Notes under the pieces: generated by a model
The model's database searches: none
The model's input: the letters and a program-made list of their open reading frames with translations, nothing else
Told to the model about the DNA's origin: nothing
Made by a program: the position numbers and the translations under genes
Shown: positions 43,684 to 52,043 of the stretch, piece by piece
Position numbering within the stretch: position 1 is the first letter of the stretch
Layout: each line of letters starts with the position of its first letter
From: PALSA-1296 sp038210275
GTDB taxonomy: Bacteria > Bacteroidota > Ignavibacteria > Palsa-1295
Direction of reading: 5' to 3'
DNA length: 64,000 bases
NCBI GenBank assembly: GCA_038210275.1
Contig: JBBQWV010000003.1
Location: forward strand, 124,001-188,000

Positions 43684-45324
43684 CTACTTAAACGATAGCG
43701 CCATTTTCTGAGCTTCATTCATCAGCGTTGCGGCTTTCTGGAATTGCTTGTCGTTCTCAAGCTGAATTCTGATCCGGACGTTATCACCGAAGAGCTGACC
43801 GCCCATGATTGCTCGTACGCGGTTGAGGATAAAAGTTTTATCGGCATCTATCTCCTTTTGATTGAAATCAATCTTCTTTTCTTTGGCAAGTTCTAAGAAT
43901 TGTCTAAGCACGTCGTCACCTACTTTGTAGGTTTTTATAAAGGATTCGGCAGTGTACTGCTTTTTTAATTCAGGTGCATGTTCTCCAATAAGTTTACGAA
44001 TGTAATCGAATGGAATGCTTGCTGCGAAAATACGAATCGTTGATTTTGTAACGGTATCTTCCTTCACAAAATAATCAGGCGTGATTCCGCCGCCGCCATA
44101 GATTGTTCTGCCCGATGGGGTCTTGAATTTCGGACGCGATGTATCGGCAGCATTATCTTTCTCATGCGAGAAATTATCCAACTCTTCATCAGCATCATCA
44201 TTCTGAATGCCATGCTTGTACTTAGAGCCGTCGTAAGGACGCTGAATTGAGCGACCCGAAGGCGTATAGTAGCGAGATACTGTCAAACGCAATGCGCTTC
44301 TATCTTGCAACGGGAATTGACGCTGCACAAGTCCTTTGCCGAATGTTGTTGCTCCGACAACCAATGCACGATCAAGATCCTGCACCGCTCCGCTGAAAAT
44401 TTCGCTGGCGCTTGCAGAGCCGCTATTGACGAGCACCACAAGAGGCATCTTCTCATACGCCTGTCCCGGATGCGATACATCAATGTCATCAAAGTTCGAA
44501 ACTCTACCCTTTGTGAAGACGATCGTCTTATTTCCGCCAATAAATTCATCGGCGATCCTTACAGCTTGCTCAAGATAACCACCCGGATTATCACGCAGAT
44601 CAAGAATAAGCTTTTCCATTCCCTGAGATTTCAGATCTTCAAGATTCTTGATCATCTCTTCATGAGATGTTTCAATAAAACGGCTGAGATAAATATAGCC
44701 TGTTTTTGAATCCACCATAAAATGTGCGAGCACACTATTGAGTGGAATAATATCACGGGTGATCTCAAAATTTAAAGGTTTTGCAACGCCTGAAGATTCG
44801 AGAGCCATCCCGGAGCGGGCGATCGAAACAGATACTTTTGTACCTTTGGAACCGCGCAAATGTTTTACGACGGAATCCTGTGTGAAGCCCGAAGTCTTTT
44901 TTCCATCAATAGCAAAAATTTTGTCACCGGGATATAAGCCAACCATTTCCGATGGTCCACCGGGAATAACTTCGTCGATAAGAACGGAATCATGTGCCAT
45001 TACGAATCGTACGCCAATTCCTTCGAACTGCCCCTTAAACTCTTCAGCAGATTGTGTGACGTTCGTCGGAGGCATATATATCGAATGCGGATCAAGCTTT
45101 GACAGCAAGCCATTGATAGCGGCAACGTTGAGATCAGTAAGTGAAACCTTATCGACGTAATTTTTCTGCACTAAACTCAATACGTCGTTATACTTATTGA
45201 GTTCTTCAGTAAAGTTATCGGTTGATAAAGCTTTTTCAACGCGAGAGCCAAGTAACGCGCTCGTGATTACTAAAACCATTCCAAGAAAGGCAAGCCGTTT
45301 TGGGCTGTAGAGTGACAATTTCAT
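43684..45324 (-). CDS. C-terminal processing peptidase (S41) with PDZ domain
   Basis: Envelope protease of 546 residues from the ATG at 45324 (a TTG at 45336 would add four). It has an N-terminal signal/anchor (LAFLGMVLVITSALLGS), a cap region (LSLVQKNYVDKV...LDPHSIYMPP), and a PDZ domain at about 85-175 (GIGVRFVMAHDSVLIDEVIPGGPSEMVGLYPGDKIFAIDG). The S41 core has the serine in LVNSGSASASEIFSGAVQD and the lysine in GATTFGKGLVQ. Such enzymes trim protein C-termini in the periplasm. The long C-terminal region (about 385-546) is larger than in the short CtpA types. It is the last gene of the minus-strand run starting at 50489. Confidence 0.92.
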   Translation of the reverse strand: MKLSLYSPKRLAFLGMVLVITSALLGSRVEKALSTDNFTEELNKYNDVLSLVQKNYVDKVSLTDLNVAAINGLLSKLDPHSIYMPPTNVTQSAEEFKGQFEGIGVRFVMAHDSVLIDEVIPGGPSEMVGLYPGDKIFAIDGKKTSGFTQDSVVKHLRGSKGTKVSVSIARSGMALESSGVAKPLNFEITRDIIPLNSVLAHFMVDSKTGYIYLSRFIETSHEEMIKNLEDLKSQGMEKLILDLRDNPGGYLEQAVRIADEFIGGNKTIVFTKGRVSNFDDIDVSHPGQAYEKMPLVVLVNSGSASASEIFSGAVQDLDRALVVGATTFGKGLVQRQFPLQDRSALRLTVSRYYTPSGRSIQRPYDGSKYKHGIQNDDADEELDNFSHEKDNAADTSRPKFKTPSGRTIYGGGGITPDYFVKEDTVTKSTIRIFAASIPFDYIRKLIGEHAPELKKQYTAESFIKTYKVGDDVLRQFLELAKEKKIDFNQKEIDADKTFILNRVRAIMGGQLFGDNVRIRIQLENDKQFQKAATLMNEAQKMALSFK

Positions 45325-45422
45325 ATTTTTTTCCAATCAATATTCAGTAATAGCAACACTTAGGGATTATATGGAGTTCGTTTTAGGGTTTTATCATGAA
45401 GATATAATACACCAAAACTTAC

Positions 45423-46373
45423 TTACCGGACAGTCGCTCTTTGCGCATCATTTGCCGGCAAAAGAATATCATAACTTCCTGAAGGTATAGTTTTTCCGAT
45501 AAAACGTGGGTTAAAAGTTTTCACGTCTTTATAAGAATATCCTTCTCTGATCGCCCAATCGGCGATGCTGGAAATTGGTCCTTGCACGACTACGGTCTTC
45601 AAAGAAAACTTCAAGTAAGACTCAGTTTTTTCAAAATGAAAGCCATACCGTGCACCGCGTTCAAGCAATTCCTTTATTACTGCGATACGAAGGGGGTATC
45701 GCATTGTTTCTTCGTTCAAATAGAGATTCCAATAGTTTGATTGGTGCTGTATACTTAACGCCAGATCCAAACCCGATTCTCCCATATTATATGCTGCTGC
45801 AACAAGAAGGTTATCGTTATTAAACTGTACCTTCAATTTTAACAAATATCTGATAGCTGCCTGTGTAGAAAGAATTGGATCAAGCCTGTCGTCAACATAT
45901 TGGTCAACACGCAAACCCCACATCTGAGCAGTTCCGGAAATAAATTGCCAATACCCGTTTGCCCCTGCAGGAGATTGCACATTACGAATACCGCTTTCAG
46001 CTATCATTAAATATTTAAAGTCATGGGAAAGAGAGGCGGCATCAAGCATCGAGTCTATCATCGGCTCCCAACGCTTGAGTCTTTTCCACCAGAGAAGGAG
46101 TTGATCAGAGTTTGTATAGTTATAATAAAATTCTCTTTCGAAGCGTCCGCGCACTTCCCAATTATCGAGAGGTATTTTCTTATCGAAAAGAAAAGCTTCG
46201 GTGGGCAGTGAGATCGAAGTGATATTCCTTTGCCAATCAACGGCAGTATCCCTGCTTGTATCAGCAGTGCAGGAAGGAATGGAAAAATGTCCACTCATGA
46301 TAAACCCGAGGACAACGCCCAAGAGTAATCCTGAGCTGATCAGAATAATTTTATTCTTTCGTGTTTTTATCAT
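45423..46373 (-). CDS. Membrane-anchored lytic transglycosylase (SLT/MltD-like)
   Basis: Peptidoglycan lyase of 316 residues. One N-terminal hydrophobic segment (IILISSGLLLGVVLGFIMSG) exports or anchors it. The SLT core has the catalytic glutamate in YLMIAESGIRNVQSPAGANGYWQFISGTAQMWGL, and VDDRLDPILSTQAAIRYL and AAAYNMGESGL follow. This is the MltD-type arrangement. A C-terminal piece (SSIADWAIREGYSYKDVKTFNP...SYDILLP) looks like a degenerate LysM-type wall-binding repeat. The gene starts 4 nt after the pyrD stop and so is very probably in the same operon. Confidence 0.87.
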   Translation of the reverse strand: MIKTRKNKIILISSGLLLGVVLGFIMSGHFSIPSCTADTSRDTAVDWQRNITSISLPTEAFLFDKKIPLDNWEVRGRFEREFYYNYTNSDQLLLWWKRLKRWEPMIDSMLDAASLSHDFKYLMIAESGIRNVQSPAGANGYWQFISGTAQMWGLRVDQYVDDRLDPILSTQAAIRYLLKLKVQFNNDNLLVAAAYNMGESGLDLALSIQHQSNYWNLYLNEETMRYPLRIAVIKELLERGARYGFHFEKTESYLKFSLKTVVVQGPISSIADWAIREGYSYKDVKTFNPRFIGKTIPSGSYDILLPANDAQRATVR

Positions 46374-46377
46374 GTCA

Positions 46378-47328
46378 TTACCAACCTAACGCTTTCATTT
46401 TATCAGAAACTTCTAAGGTTGCAACGAGATCTTGCACACTTGCAATCCCCTTTTTCGAAAGCATTTCGTGAAGATCGGAATTTATTTCATTGCCGATGTT
46501 CGGATTGACAAAATTTGCCGTACCAATCTGCACCAGCGAAGCGCCGACGATCAGGAATTCCATTACATCGGATGCCGAAGTTATTCCGCCAATACCGATG
46601 ATCGGAATGGAACATGCTTTACGGGCTTCATAAACCTTTGCAAGTGCGATCGGCTTAATAGCAGGACCTGATAAACCGCCAGTCACAGTTGATAAACGCG
46701 GTCTGCGAGTGTGAATATCAACAGACATTCCCAGAACAGTATTGATTAAACTGATAGCATCAGCCCCCGCAGATTCACAAGCAGCAGCGAATGGAGCAAC
46801 GCTCGTGACATTCGGAGTAAGTTTAATGATGAGAAGTTTTTTTGTTTGTGCGCGCAAAGTCTTTGTTAATTCTTCGACGAGAGAGACGCTTGTTCCGAAA
46901 GATAATCCTCCATCTTTGACATTTGGGCAACTGACATTTATTTCATAACCAGCGAGATTTTTTGTCGCATTGGCTTCGATATGTTCGAGTACTTTGCAGT
47001 ATTCATCAATACTCGATGCAGCAATATTCGCAATGATCTTCGTATTAAAATTTGCCAGATACGGAAGTTTTTCTTCGACAAAGACATGAACTCCTACATT
47101 TGCAAGTCCGATGGAATTCAGCATTCCGGATGCAGTTTCGACAATGCGACGCGGATAATTTCCGGGACGAGGTTTCCAACTTACTGATTTTGTGACAATG
47201 CCGCCGAGTCCTGAAATGTCACAATATGCTTCAGCCTCTGAGCCATAACCATAGGTGCCGCTTGCAACAAGAATCGGGTTTTGAAATTCAACTCCGCCGA
47301 TAGTGATGCGCATATCCGTCATACTCAT
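46378..47328 (-). CDS. pyrD: Dihydroorotate dehydrogenase B, catalytic subunit
   Basis: FMN subunit that oxidises dihydroorotate to orotate, the fourth step of pyrimidine synthesis. It is a class 1B enzyme of 316 residues: NPILVASGTYGYG near the start, the catalytic cysteine in INVSCPNVKDGG, LIIKLTPNVT, and the phosphate-binding GIGGITSASDVMEFLIVGA. Class 1B enzymes pass electrons to NAD through PyrK. Here the pyrK gene lies immediately upstream with a 4-nt start/stop overlap, confirming the type. Confidence 0.96.
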   Translation of the reverse strand: MSMTDMRITIGGVEFQNPILVASGTYGYGSEAEAYCDISGLGGIVTKSVSWKPRPGNYPRRIVETASGMLNSIGLANVGVHVFVEEKLPYLANFNTKIIANIAASSIDEYCKVLEHIEANATKNLAGYEINVSCPNVKDGGLSFGTSVSLVEELTKTLRAQTKKLLIIKLTPNVTSVAPFAAACESAGADAISLINTVLGMSVDIHTRRPRLSTVTGGLSGPAIKPIALAKVYEARKACSIPIIGIGGITSASDVMEFLIVGASLVQIGTANFVNPNIGNEINSDLHEMLSKKGIASVQDLVATLEVSDKMKALGW

Positions 47329-48128
47329 AATACGATCTCCTCTCTTTCGAACGAAGGTCCATGAGTGCAGACAAGTTGAAATTTCTTGCCGGATTTTTCT
47401 GCTTCTGAGGGACTATTTTCTATCGGACATCCCTGGCAAATTCCGATGCCACATGCCATTTCAGTTTCTAAGCTAACTTCGCAAGGAATAGTAAAATCAT
47501 TTGCAAGTGCAATCGCAGCCCGCATCATTCCGGTGGGACCACAGACGAATAATTTCGGCTGGTCGTACTTACGTGCCTTTAAATCTTTACGAAGATTATC
47601 GATCACTGATCCATGAAATCCCTGCGAGCCATCATCGGTTGAATGTTTTATCTCGGAAAGATATTCATCTGCAAATAATGATGAATTTCGTGCTCCATAA
47701 TAAGCGGCAAAAGTCTTCTCTTCCTGAATGAGACTTCTTGTAAGTAATGGCATTGAAGCAACGCCAACACCTCCGATCACGAGTAGAGCGGTTTTGTATT
47801 TATCATTATCATAATTCCACGGCTTACCAAGCGGTCCCAAAACATCGAGATATTCACCTACCTGAGTGGTTGCAAGAATCCCTGTTCCCTTTCCGTGATC
47901 TTGAATTATTATTTCAACATTTTCTCCCTGCGTGTTATAAACACTGAACGGACGCCGAAGCAGAGGATCGGAGAAGCCGACTTTCGGCAGAACATTGACG
48001 AATTGTCCCGGCTTGGCTTCTGTAGCGACAAAAAGATTATGAAATTTTAGAATTACGAGACCGGGAGCAACTTCTCTTTTTTCAAGAACTTTTGATAAGC
48101 TTATTTTTGAGCGGGGTTTTTCTTGCAT
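47325..48128 (-). CDS. pyrK: Dihydroorotate dehydrogenase electron-transfer subunit
   Basis: FAD and [2Fe-2S] subunit that carries electrons from PyrD to NAD. The 267 residues include the FAD-binding LLRRPFSVYN, the NAD-binding start LLVIGGVGVASMPLL, and the cluster cysteines MACGIGICQGC ... LVCTHGP (spacing C-x4-C-x2-C, then one more). Length and order match PyrK. It overlaps pyrD by 4 nt and follows the TPR lipoprotein gene by 21 nt, so the run is one operon. Confidence 0.95.
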   Translation of the reverse strand: MQEKPRSKISLSKVLEKREVAPGLVILKFHNLFVATEAKPGQFVNVLPKVGFSDPLLRRPFSVYNTQGENVEIIIQDHGKGTGILATTQVGEYLDVLGPLGKPWNYDNDKYKTALLVIGGVGVASMPLLTRSLIQEEKTFAAYYGARNSSLFADEYLSEIKHSTDDGSQGFHGSVIDNLRKDLKARKYDQPKLFVCGPTGMMRAAIALANDFTIPCEVSLETEMACGIGICQGCPIENSPSEAEKSGKKFQLVCTHGPSFEREEIVL

Positions 48129-48149
48129 TACTCTATCTAAAGTTCGAAT

Positions 48150-50489
48150 CTAATTTTTCTTTACCGGTGCCGGAGCAGGAGGCTTCTGTCCTCTTGCATT
48201 CAGCGGATTTTTCTGAGGCACTGGCGACGCTTTAACCGTATCCTGCATCGTCTTGAGTGATGGGTCAGCGACGACTTGAATCTGTTCAATGACCGCTCTG
48301 GTATTCAGTCGAGAGTTCTCCTGCATCGCATACTGCATTCTTGGTTTCAGATATTCCGCATATTTTGAATACGGATAATCTGCCATTACTCTCCGGTAAT
48401 ATACCACAGCACTATCGAATCTTTTTTGGTCTTCGTACGCGACGCCGATCGTATAATATGACCTGGCTGCTACATCTTCATGTTTGTATGCGCTGATAAC
48501 TCCAAGAAGTATGGGCTTTGCACTTTCGAGTCCGGAAGATTTAAAGTTTGCATAAGCATTTCGGAATGCAACTTCGCCCGGCGAATCCTTATCTCTGATG
48601 CCTGCATACTCCTTACTTGCCTGTTGCGCATAGATAGTCTCGCCATAATTCTTTGTCAGTTCGCCGATGATCGAATCACGTTGCAGAGCTTTTCCTAATT
48701 GATGATCAAGTTCTACCCAAGTGAAAAGTATCTGTGCACGGAATTTGCTTACTGCCGTATCAGGACGCATAAACGGATATCCCAGTGCAAGTTGATATTC
48801 TGAAATTGCCTGTGGATATTCTAAGAAATTTTCGTATGCTCTTCCCAATTCGAAATGTGCGTGAGCGGCAACGAGATGAACGCTATCGATATATTTTGTG
48901 GTATCAGCAAAGTTAATACTGAATGAACTTATTCCCGCAGCCATTTTTTCTTTTCGAATTCGATCTTCGTACTGCACAACAAGTTTCTCTTCCTCAGGTG
49001 TCAACACAGGAGCCTGATCGGGATGCCAGCGAACTCCGAGAACTTGCTGCTCAGCTTCAAGTCGTATTTCCTTCATTGCCCCTTCCTTCATAGTTGAACC
49101 CGGTCGGCGAATCTTGTGCAGAAGATGCTCGATCGTATCAATTTTTATGAGCTGCAATTTCCATTCGGCAAACCGAGTCAGAGCACGGATGCGATCATTG
49201 ACATAATCATTCATTTCTCCGGATGAGAAATCTTTCGTACCAAGAATAATATTAGCAATGTGCGAGGCAGAATCATATTCTCCCATGTTACGAAAAATTT
49301 CAGCCTGTCTGAAACGCGATCGCGCCATGATCGCCTGACTGATATTTCGGTAAGTGGTATCAAGAATGCTATAGGTTTCTTTGACGGAAGGATAATACCC
49401 TTTCTTATAATTTGATGACTTCAGATCGTTCGAAACGGCTTCTCTGGCTTCAAGATCGACCGTATAACCATTTTCATATTGCGCAGGAGGATGGGAATTC
49501 GCATAACGCGACTTTTGCAAGATACTCTGGAATACTTGTTTAGCTTCGACAAATTTCTTTTCCCTTCGCAAAGCCTCTCCTAATCCAACAAGAGCCTCGC
49601 CTTGCATTGAGGCATCTGATGATTTATTAAGCGTATATCGAAACGCCTCCTCTGCCATGCCCCACTTCCCGTCGAGAAAGTATAATGCTCCGCGCTCGTA
49701 TGATAGTCTGGATACTGCATCGGAGGAAAGTCCCTGTTCTGCAAGTCGAAGTTGATCAGCAGCAACACTCAGGCTATCGGGAGTAGAGGCAAGAACAAGT
49801 TCGGCATAAGCTTTATGCGCTTCCGAAATATCAGTCTGGTCTCCGGTTTTCTCTGCACGAGCAAGAACTTTGCCGATCGCAGTTGTTGCCGTATCATATT
49901 GATTTGTTGCCATCATCGCCCGCGCCATCAGCATTCCGACTTCCGTCCCGTACTTTGTATCCGGATAGCGAAAAAGTAATTCGTTAAATTTGCGTTTTGC
50001 TCCGGCAAAATCATTCTTATAGTATTGAGCTTTGCCGACAATATAGAGTGCATCCTCGATATACTTCGTTTCTTTTTTATCTGCAAGAACTTTAGATCCG
50101 AGAATAATTGCAGAATCGAGATGCGTGGTATTTGCCGATCTATTCGTTGAAACGTTGGTTTTATTCAGACTTGCCAGTGGCATTGCCAACCCTGTCCTTC
50201 TCTTATAAATCTGTCGGGACTGATATTCTTCATCCAACCATCGGTGCGTCGTGATCGCAGCAACCGCGCCGTTCTGTGCAACTTGGTCATTTTGTAACTG
50301 ATCTTCATAAATACTTAGATGCTGTTGGGCAAGATAAACGACGTTGAAATAGGTCGTAAAATTACGAAAGAACGTACACGAGATAGTGAAAAGAGATAAT
50401 GCAAAAACTAGAAGAATCAGGAGGTTCTTCAGATCGACATTACTATAAGGGCTTTGTTTTCTCCGCACTGAAAGTTTAATTATTCTCAT
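48150..50489 (-). CDS. TPR lipoprotein, PorW/SprE-like (T9SS-associated)
   Basis: A 779-residue lipoprotein. After a basic N-terminus comes the hydrophobic segment LLILLVFALSLFTISC, with the lipobox cysteine at about residue 38, then FFRNFTTYFNVVYLAQQHL. This resembles the conserved R-N-x-T-x-x-Y-N segment after the lipobox of PorW/SprE proteins, which link PorXY signalling to the type IX secretion motor. The rest is a solenoid of tetratricopeptide repeats (for example YIVGKAQYYKNDFAGAKRKFNELLFRYP and RSYYTIGVAYEDQKRFDSAVVYYRRVM). A proline-rich basic tail closes it. It heads the run containing pyrK, pyrD, the transglycosylase and the protease. The T9SS role is inferred from the N-terminal motif, architecture and presence of T9SS cargo. 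Confidence 0.7.
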   Translation of the reverse strand: MRIIKLSVRRKQSPYSNVDLKNLLILLVFALSLFTISCTFFRNFTTYFNVVYLAQQHLSIYEDQLQNDQVAQNGAVAAITTHRWLDEEYQSRQIYKRRTGLAMPLASLNKTNVSTNRSANTTHLDSAIILGSKVLADKKETKYIEDALYIVGKAQYYKNDFAGAKRKFNELLFRYPDTKYGTEVGMLMARAMMATNQYDTATTAIGKVLARAEKTGDQTDISEAHKAYAELVLASTPDSLSVAADQLRLAEQGLSSDAVSRLSYERGALYFLDGKWGMAEEAFRYTLNKSSDASMQGEALVGLGEALRREKKFVEAKQVFQSILQKSRYANSHPPAQYENGYTVDLEAREAVSNDLKSSNYKKGYYPSVKETYSILDTTYRNISQAIMARSRFRQAEIFRNMGEYDSASHIANIILGTKDFSSGEMNDYVNDRIRALTRFAEWKLQLIKIDTIEHLLHKIRRPGSTMKEGAMKEIRLEAEQQVLGVRWHPDQAPVLTPEEEKLVVQYEDRIRKEKMAAGISSFSINFADTTKYIDSVHLVAAHAHFELGRAYENFLEYPQAISEYQLALGYPFMRPDTAVSKFRAQILFTWVELDHQLGKALQRDSIIGELTKNYGETIYAQQASKEYAGIRDKDSPGEVAFRNAYANFKSSGLESAKPILLGVISAYKHEDVAARSYYTIGVAYEDQKRFDSAVVYYRRVMADYPYSKYAEYLKPRMQYAMQENSRLNTRAVIEQIQVVADPSLKTMQDTVKASPVPQKNPLNARGQKPPAPAPVKKN

Positions 50490-50585
50490 TTAACGAGGGA
50501 AAAAATAAGTTCGTTCAAAATCGATAATACACTAATCTTGCATTAAGATTTTTTGTCTATACGTTTATCGAAGCTTATTGTTTTT

Positions 50586-50604
50586 ATTAAGACGACGTCT
50601 TAAT
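50586..50604. promoter_or_regulatory. 19-nt perfect palindrome (probable operator)
   Basis: ATTAAGACG-A-CGTCTTAAT has 9-bp perfect arms around one base. It lies just upstream of, and almost touching, the -7 element at 50609-50616, in the spacer where a dimeric repressor would block RNA polymerase. A smaller palindrome, GACTTAGTC, follows at about 50626-50634 near the expected transcript start. Confidence 0.6.
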
Positions 50605-50608
50605 TGCG

Positions 50609-50616
50609 TATATTTG
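50609..50616 (+). promoter_or_regulatory. -7 promoter element for the barrel-cytochrome operon
   Basis: TATATTTG matches TAnnTTTG, 44 nt before the ATG at 50661. Confidence 0.6.
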
Positions 50617-50660
50617 TACTATAAAGACTTAGTCGTAATAGTGATAATGTAATTAAGTTA

Positions 50661-51491
50661 ATGAAATTCTTATACTTAGCAATACTTATAAATTCTTGTG
50701 TCATAATGCTCCCGTCGGAGTCGCTCTTGGCGAATCGTCGGCATTTTACCTATACAACCGAAAGTGCTGTGCTACCAAAAGGAAGCCATGAATTAGAAAT
50801 TTGGAATACGATAAGGCTGAACAGGAAAGATCTTTACCGAGGTCTTGCTACCAGAACGGAATTTGAATTCGGACTTGGAGGAAATTTTCAGGCTTCTCTC
50901 TACTTGAATCTTTCAACGGAATCTTGGGGCGTTGGAAATATGATCTTGTCAGATGAGCAATTTGGTTTTTCAACAGAGGGGAAATATAAATTGCTTGATG
51001 CAGTCAGTGATCCGATCGGTCTGGCACTTTACGGCGAAGTCGTCTATTCCAATACAGAAACTGAGTTGGAAGGTAAAATTATTGTCGATAAATATATTGA
51101 CAAACTTCTTTTTGCTTTTAATGCAATAGGCGAGCATTCCTTTGTCACTGGCGTAAATCAAAACACCAATCTTATCGAAACACAAACCGAAGAGGTCATG
51201 GAGCTTAATGCAGGTGCAACATATTTTATCACAGGCAATTTTACTGCCGGCTTGGAAGTTCGCGAACATATTAAACGTCCGCCGGGGCTGGAAGGTGGAG
51301 GAACATATACAGCCTTATTTGTCGGACCTTCGCTTTCTATAGCAGGTTCAAATTGGTGGGCAGCGGTAAGCGTAATGCCGCAAATTGGTGGCAGTTCAAA
51401 GGATGGCGGCGGAACGCTTAGCTCCGATAAACTCGAACTAGTCGAACATGAGAAATTTGAGGCAAGACTATTGCTGTCATTTGAATTTTAA
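50661..51491 (+). CDS. Outer-membrane beta-barrel protein, function unknown
   Basis: A 276-residue exported protein with a signal peptide (about 1-24, ending LLANR or just before it). It opens RHFTYTTESAVLPKGSHELEIWNTIRLNR and then shows regular amphipathic strands (EFEFGLGGNFQASLYLNL, ALYGEVVYS, AGATYFITGNFTAGLEV), ending with the aromatic C-terminus LLLSFEF typical of barrels inserted by BamA. It resembles DUF6662/porin-like proteins, though I am not sure of the family. It is followed after 8 nt by a c-type cytochrome gene and preceded by a palindrome-controlled promoter, so the pair appears to be a regulated unit. Confidence 0.65.
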   Translation: MKFLYLAILINSCVIMLPSESLLANRRHFTYTTESAVLPKGSHELEIWNTIRLNRKDLYRGLATRTEFEFGLGGNFQASLYLNLSTESWGVGNMILSDEQFGFSTEGKYKLLDAVSDPIGLALYGEVVYSNTETELEGKIIVDKYIDKLLFAFNAIGEHSFVTGVNQNTNLIETQTEEVMELNAGATYFITGNFTAGLEVREHIKRPPGLEGGGTYTALFVGPSLSIAGSNWWAAVSVMPQIGGSSKDGGGTLSSDKLELVEHEKFEARLLLSFEF

Positions 51492-51499
51492 ATATTCAG

Positions 51500-51829
51500 A
51501 TGAAAAAAATAACTGCGCCATGTCTGATTATGCTACTCGGGTTCATAATGTATTCATGTGGAAGTTCTATTCCCCTTTCCGATGCGACTCATGAAGCATG
51601 GGCAAAGAAGCGATGGAGCAATATTGATCTTTCTGTATCCAGAGAGTTATACGTGACGAATTGCTCAGGCTGCCATAGGTTGCATAGCCCGAAAGAATAT
51701 ACTATGGGAGAGTGGGGTGTTATCTTTAGCGAAATGTCTGTCAAAGCGCACATGAGCGAGCAAGATAGCATTTCAGTCATCGCGTATTTGCTGACATACA
51801 GCAAAAATAATGATCTACGATCACAATGA
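51500..51829 (+). CDS. Small monoheme c-type cytochrome lipoprotein
   Basis: A 109-residue protein with a lipoprotein signal (lipobox MYSC, cysteine at about 20), then RELYVTNCSGCHRLHSPKEYTMGEWGVIFSEMS, in which CSGCH is a covalent heme c site. A later methionine in KAHMSEQDSI could be the sixth ligand. It would be anchored in the envelope and carry electrons. It is 8 nt downstream of the barrel protein gene. Partners and redox role are unknown. Confidence 0.82.
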   Translation: MKKITAPCLIMLLGFIMYSCGSSIPLSDATHEAWAKKRWSNIDLSVSRELYVTNCSGCHRLHSPKEYTMGEWGVIFSEMSVKAHMSEQDSISVIAYLLTYSKNNDLRSQ

Positions 51830-51839
51830 TCGTTCTTGC

Positions 51840-52012
51840 GAAGTGTTGTTATTCAAACCACTATGCTTACCCGCTATGGTGCAGTAGAATAACGCAATCA
51901 AAAGCCTTCTGAAAGAAGGCTGAGATCTTTGAACTTATTCAAAATTGAATAAGTTGGTAACTAAAGCGGGTGTTCTTTCCGACTGAAAAAGGCGAAGGAA
52001 TATCCTTTTTTT
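51840..52012 (+). ncRNA. Structured intergenic region, possible leader RNA or small RNA
   Basis: Between the cytochrome gene and the T9SS protein gene the plus strand can form several strong helices. A long-range stem pairs ACCCGCT (51869-51875) with AGCGGGT (51965-51971). It encloses an 8-bp hairpin AGCCTTCT-GAA-AGAAGGCT (51902-51920) and an 11-bp hairpin AACTTATTCAA-AA-TTGAATAAGTT (51932-51955). An alternative pairing, GTTATTC with GAATAAC, is also possible. AAGGA-ATA-TCCTT with a seven-T run (51995-52012) looks like a terminator. No known riboswitch consensus fits as a whole. Confidence 0.4.
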
Positions 52013-52043
52013 ATTTTGGAAATTTATTTTTCAATCAGTCACA

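Noticed and set aside
51895..51940. Thiamine (TPP) riboswitch
   Set aside because: The hairpin CCTTCT...AGAAGG followed by CTGAGA and TTTGAAC recalls the P3/CTGAGA part, but the GGGGTGCC block is not next to it, and the ACCTGAT and GGGA blocks are missing. The downstream gene has no thiamine link.
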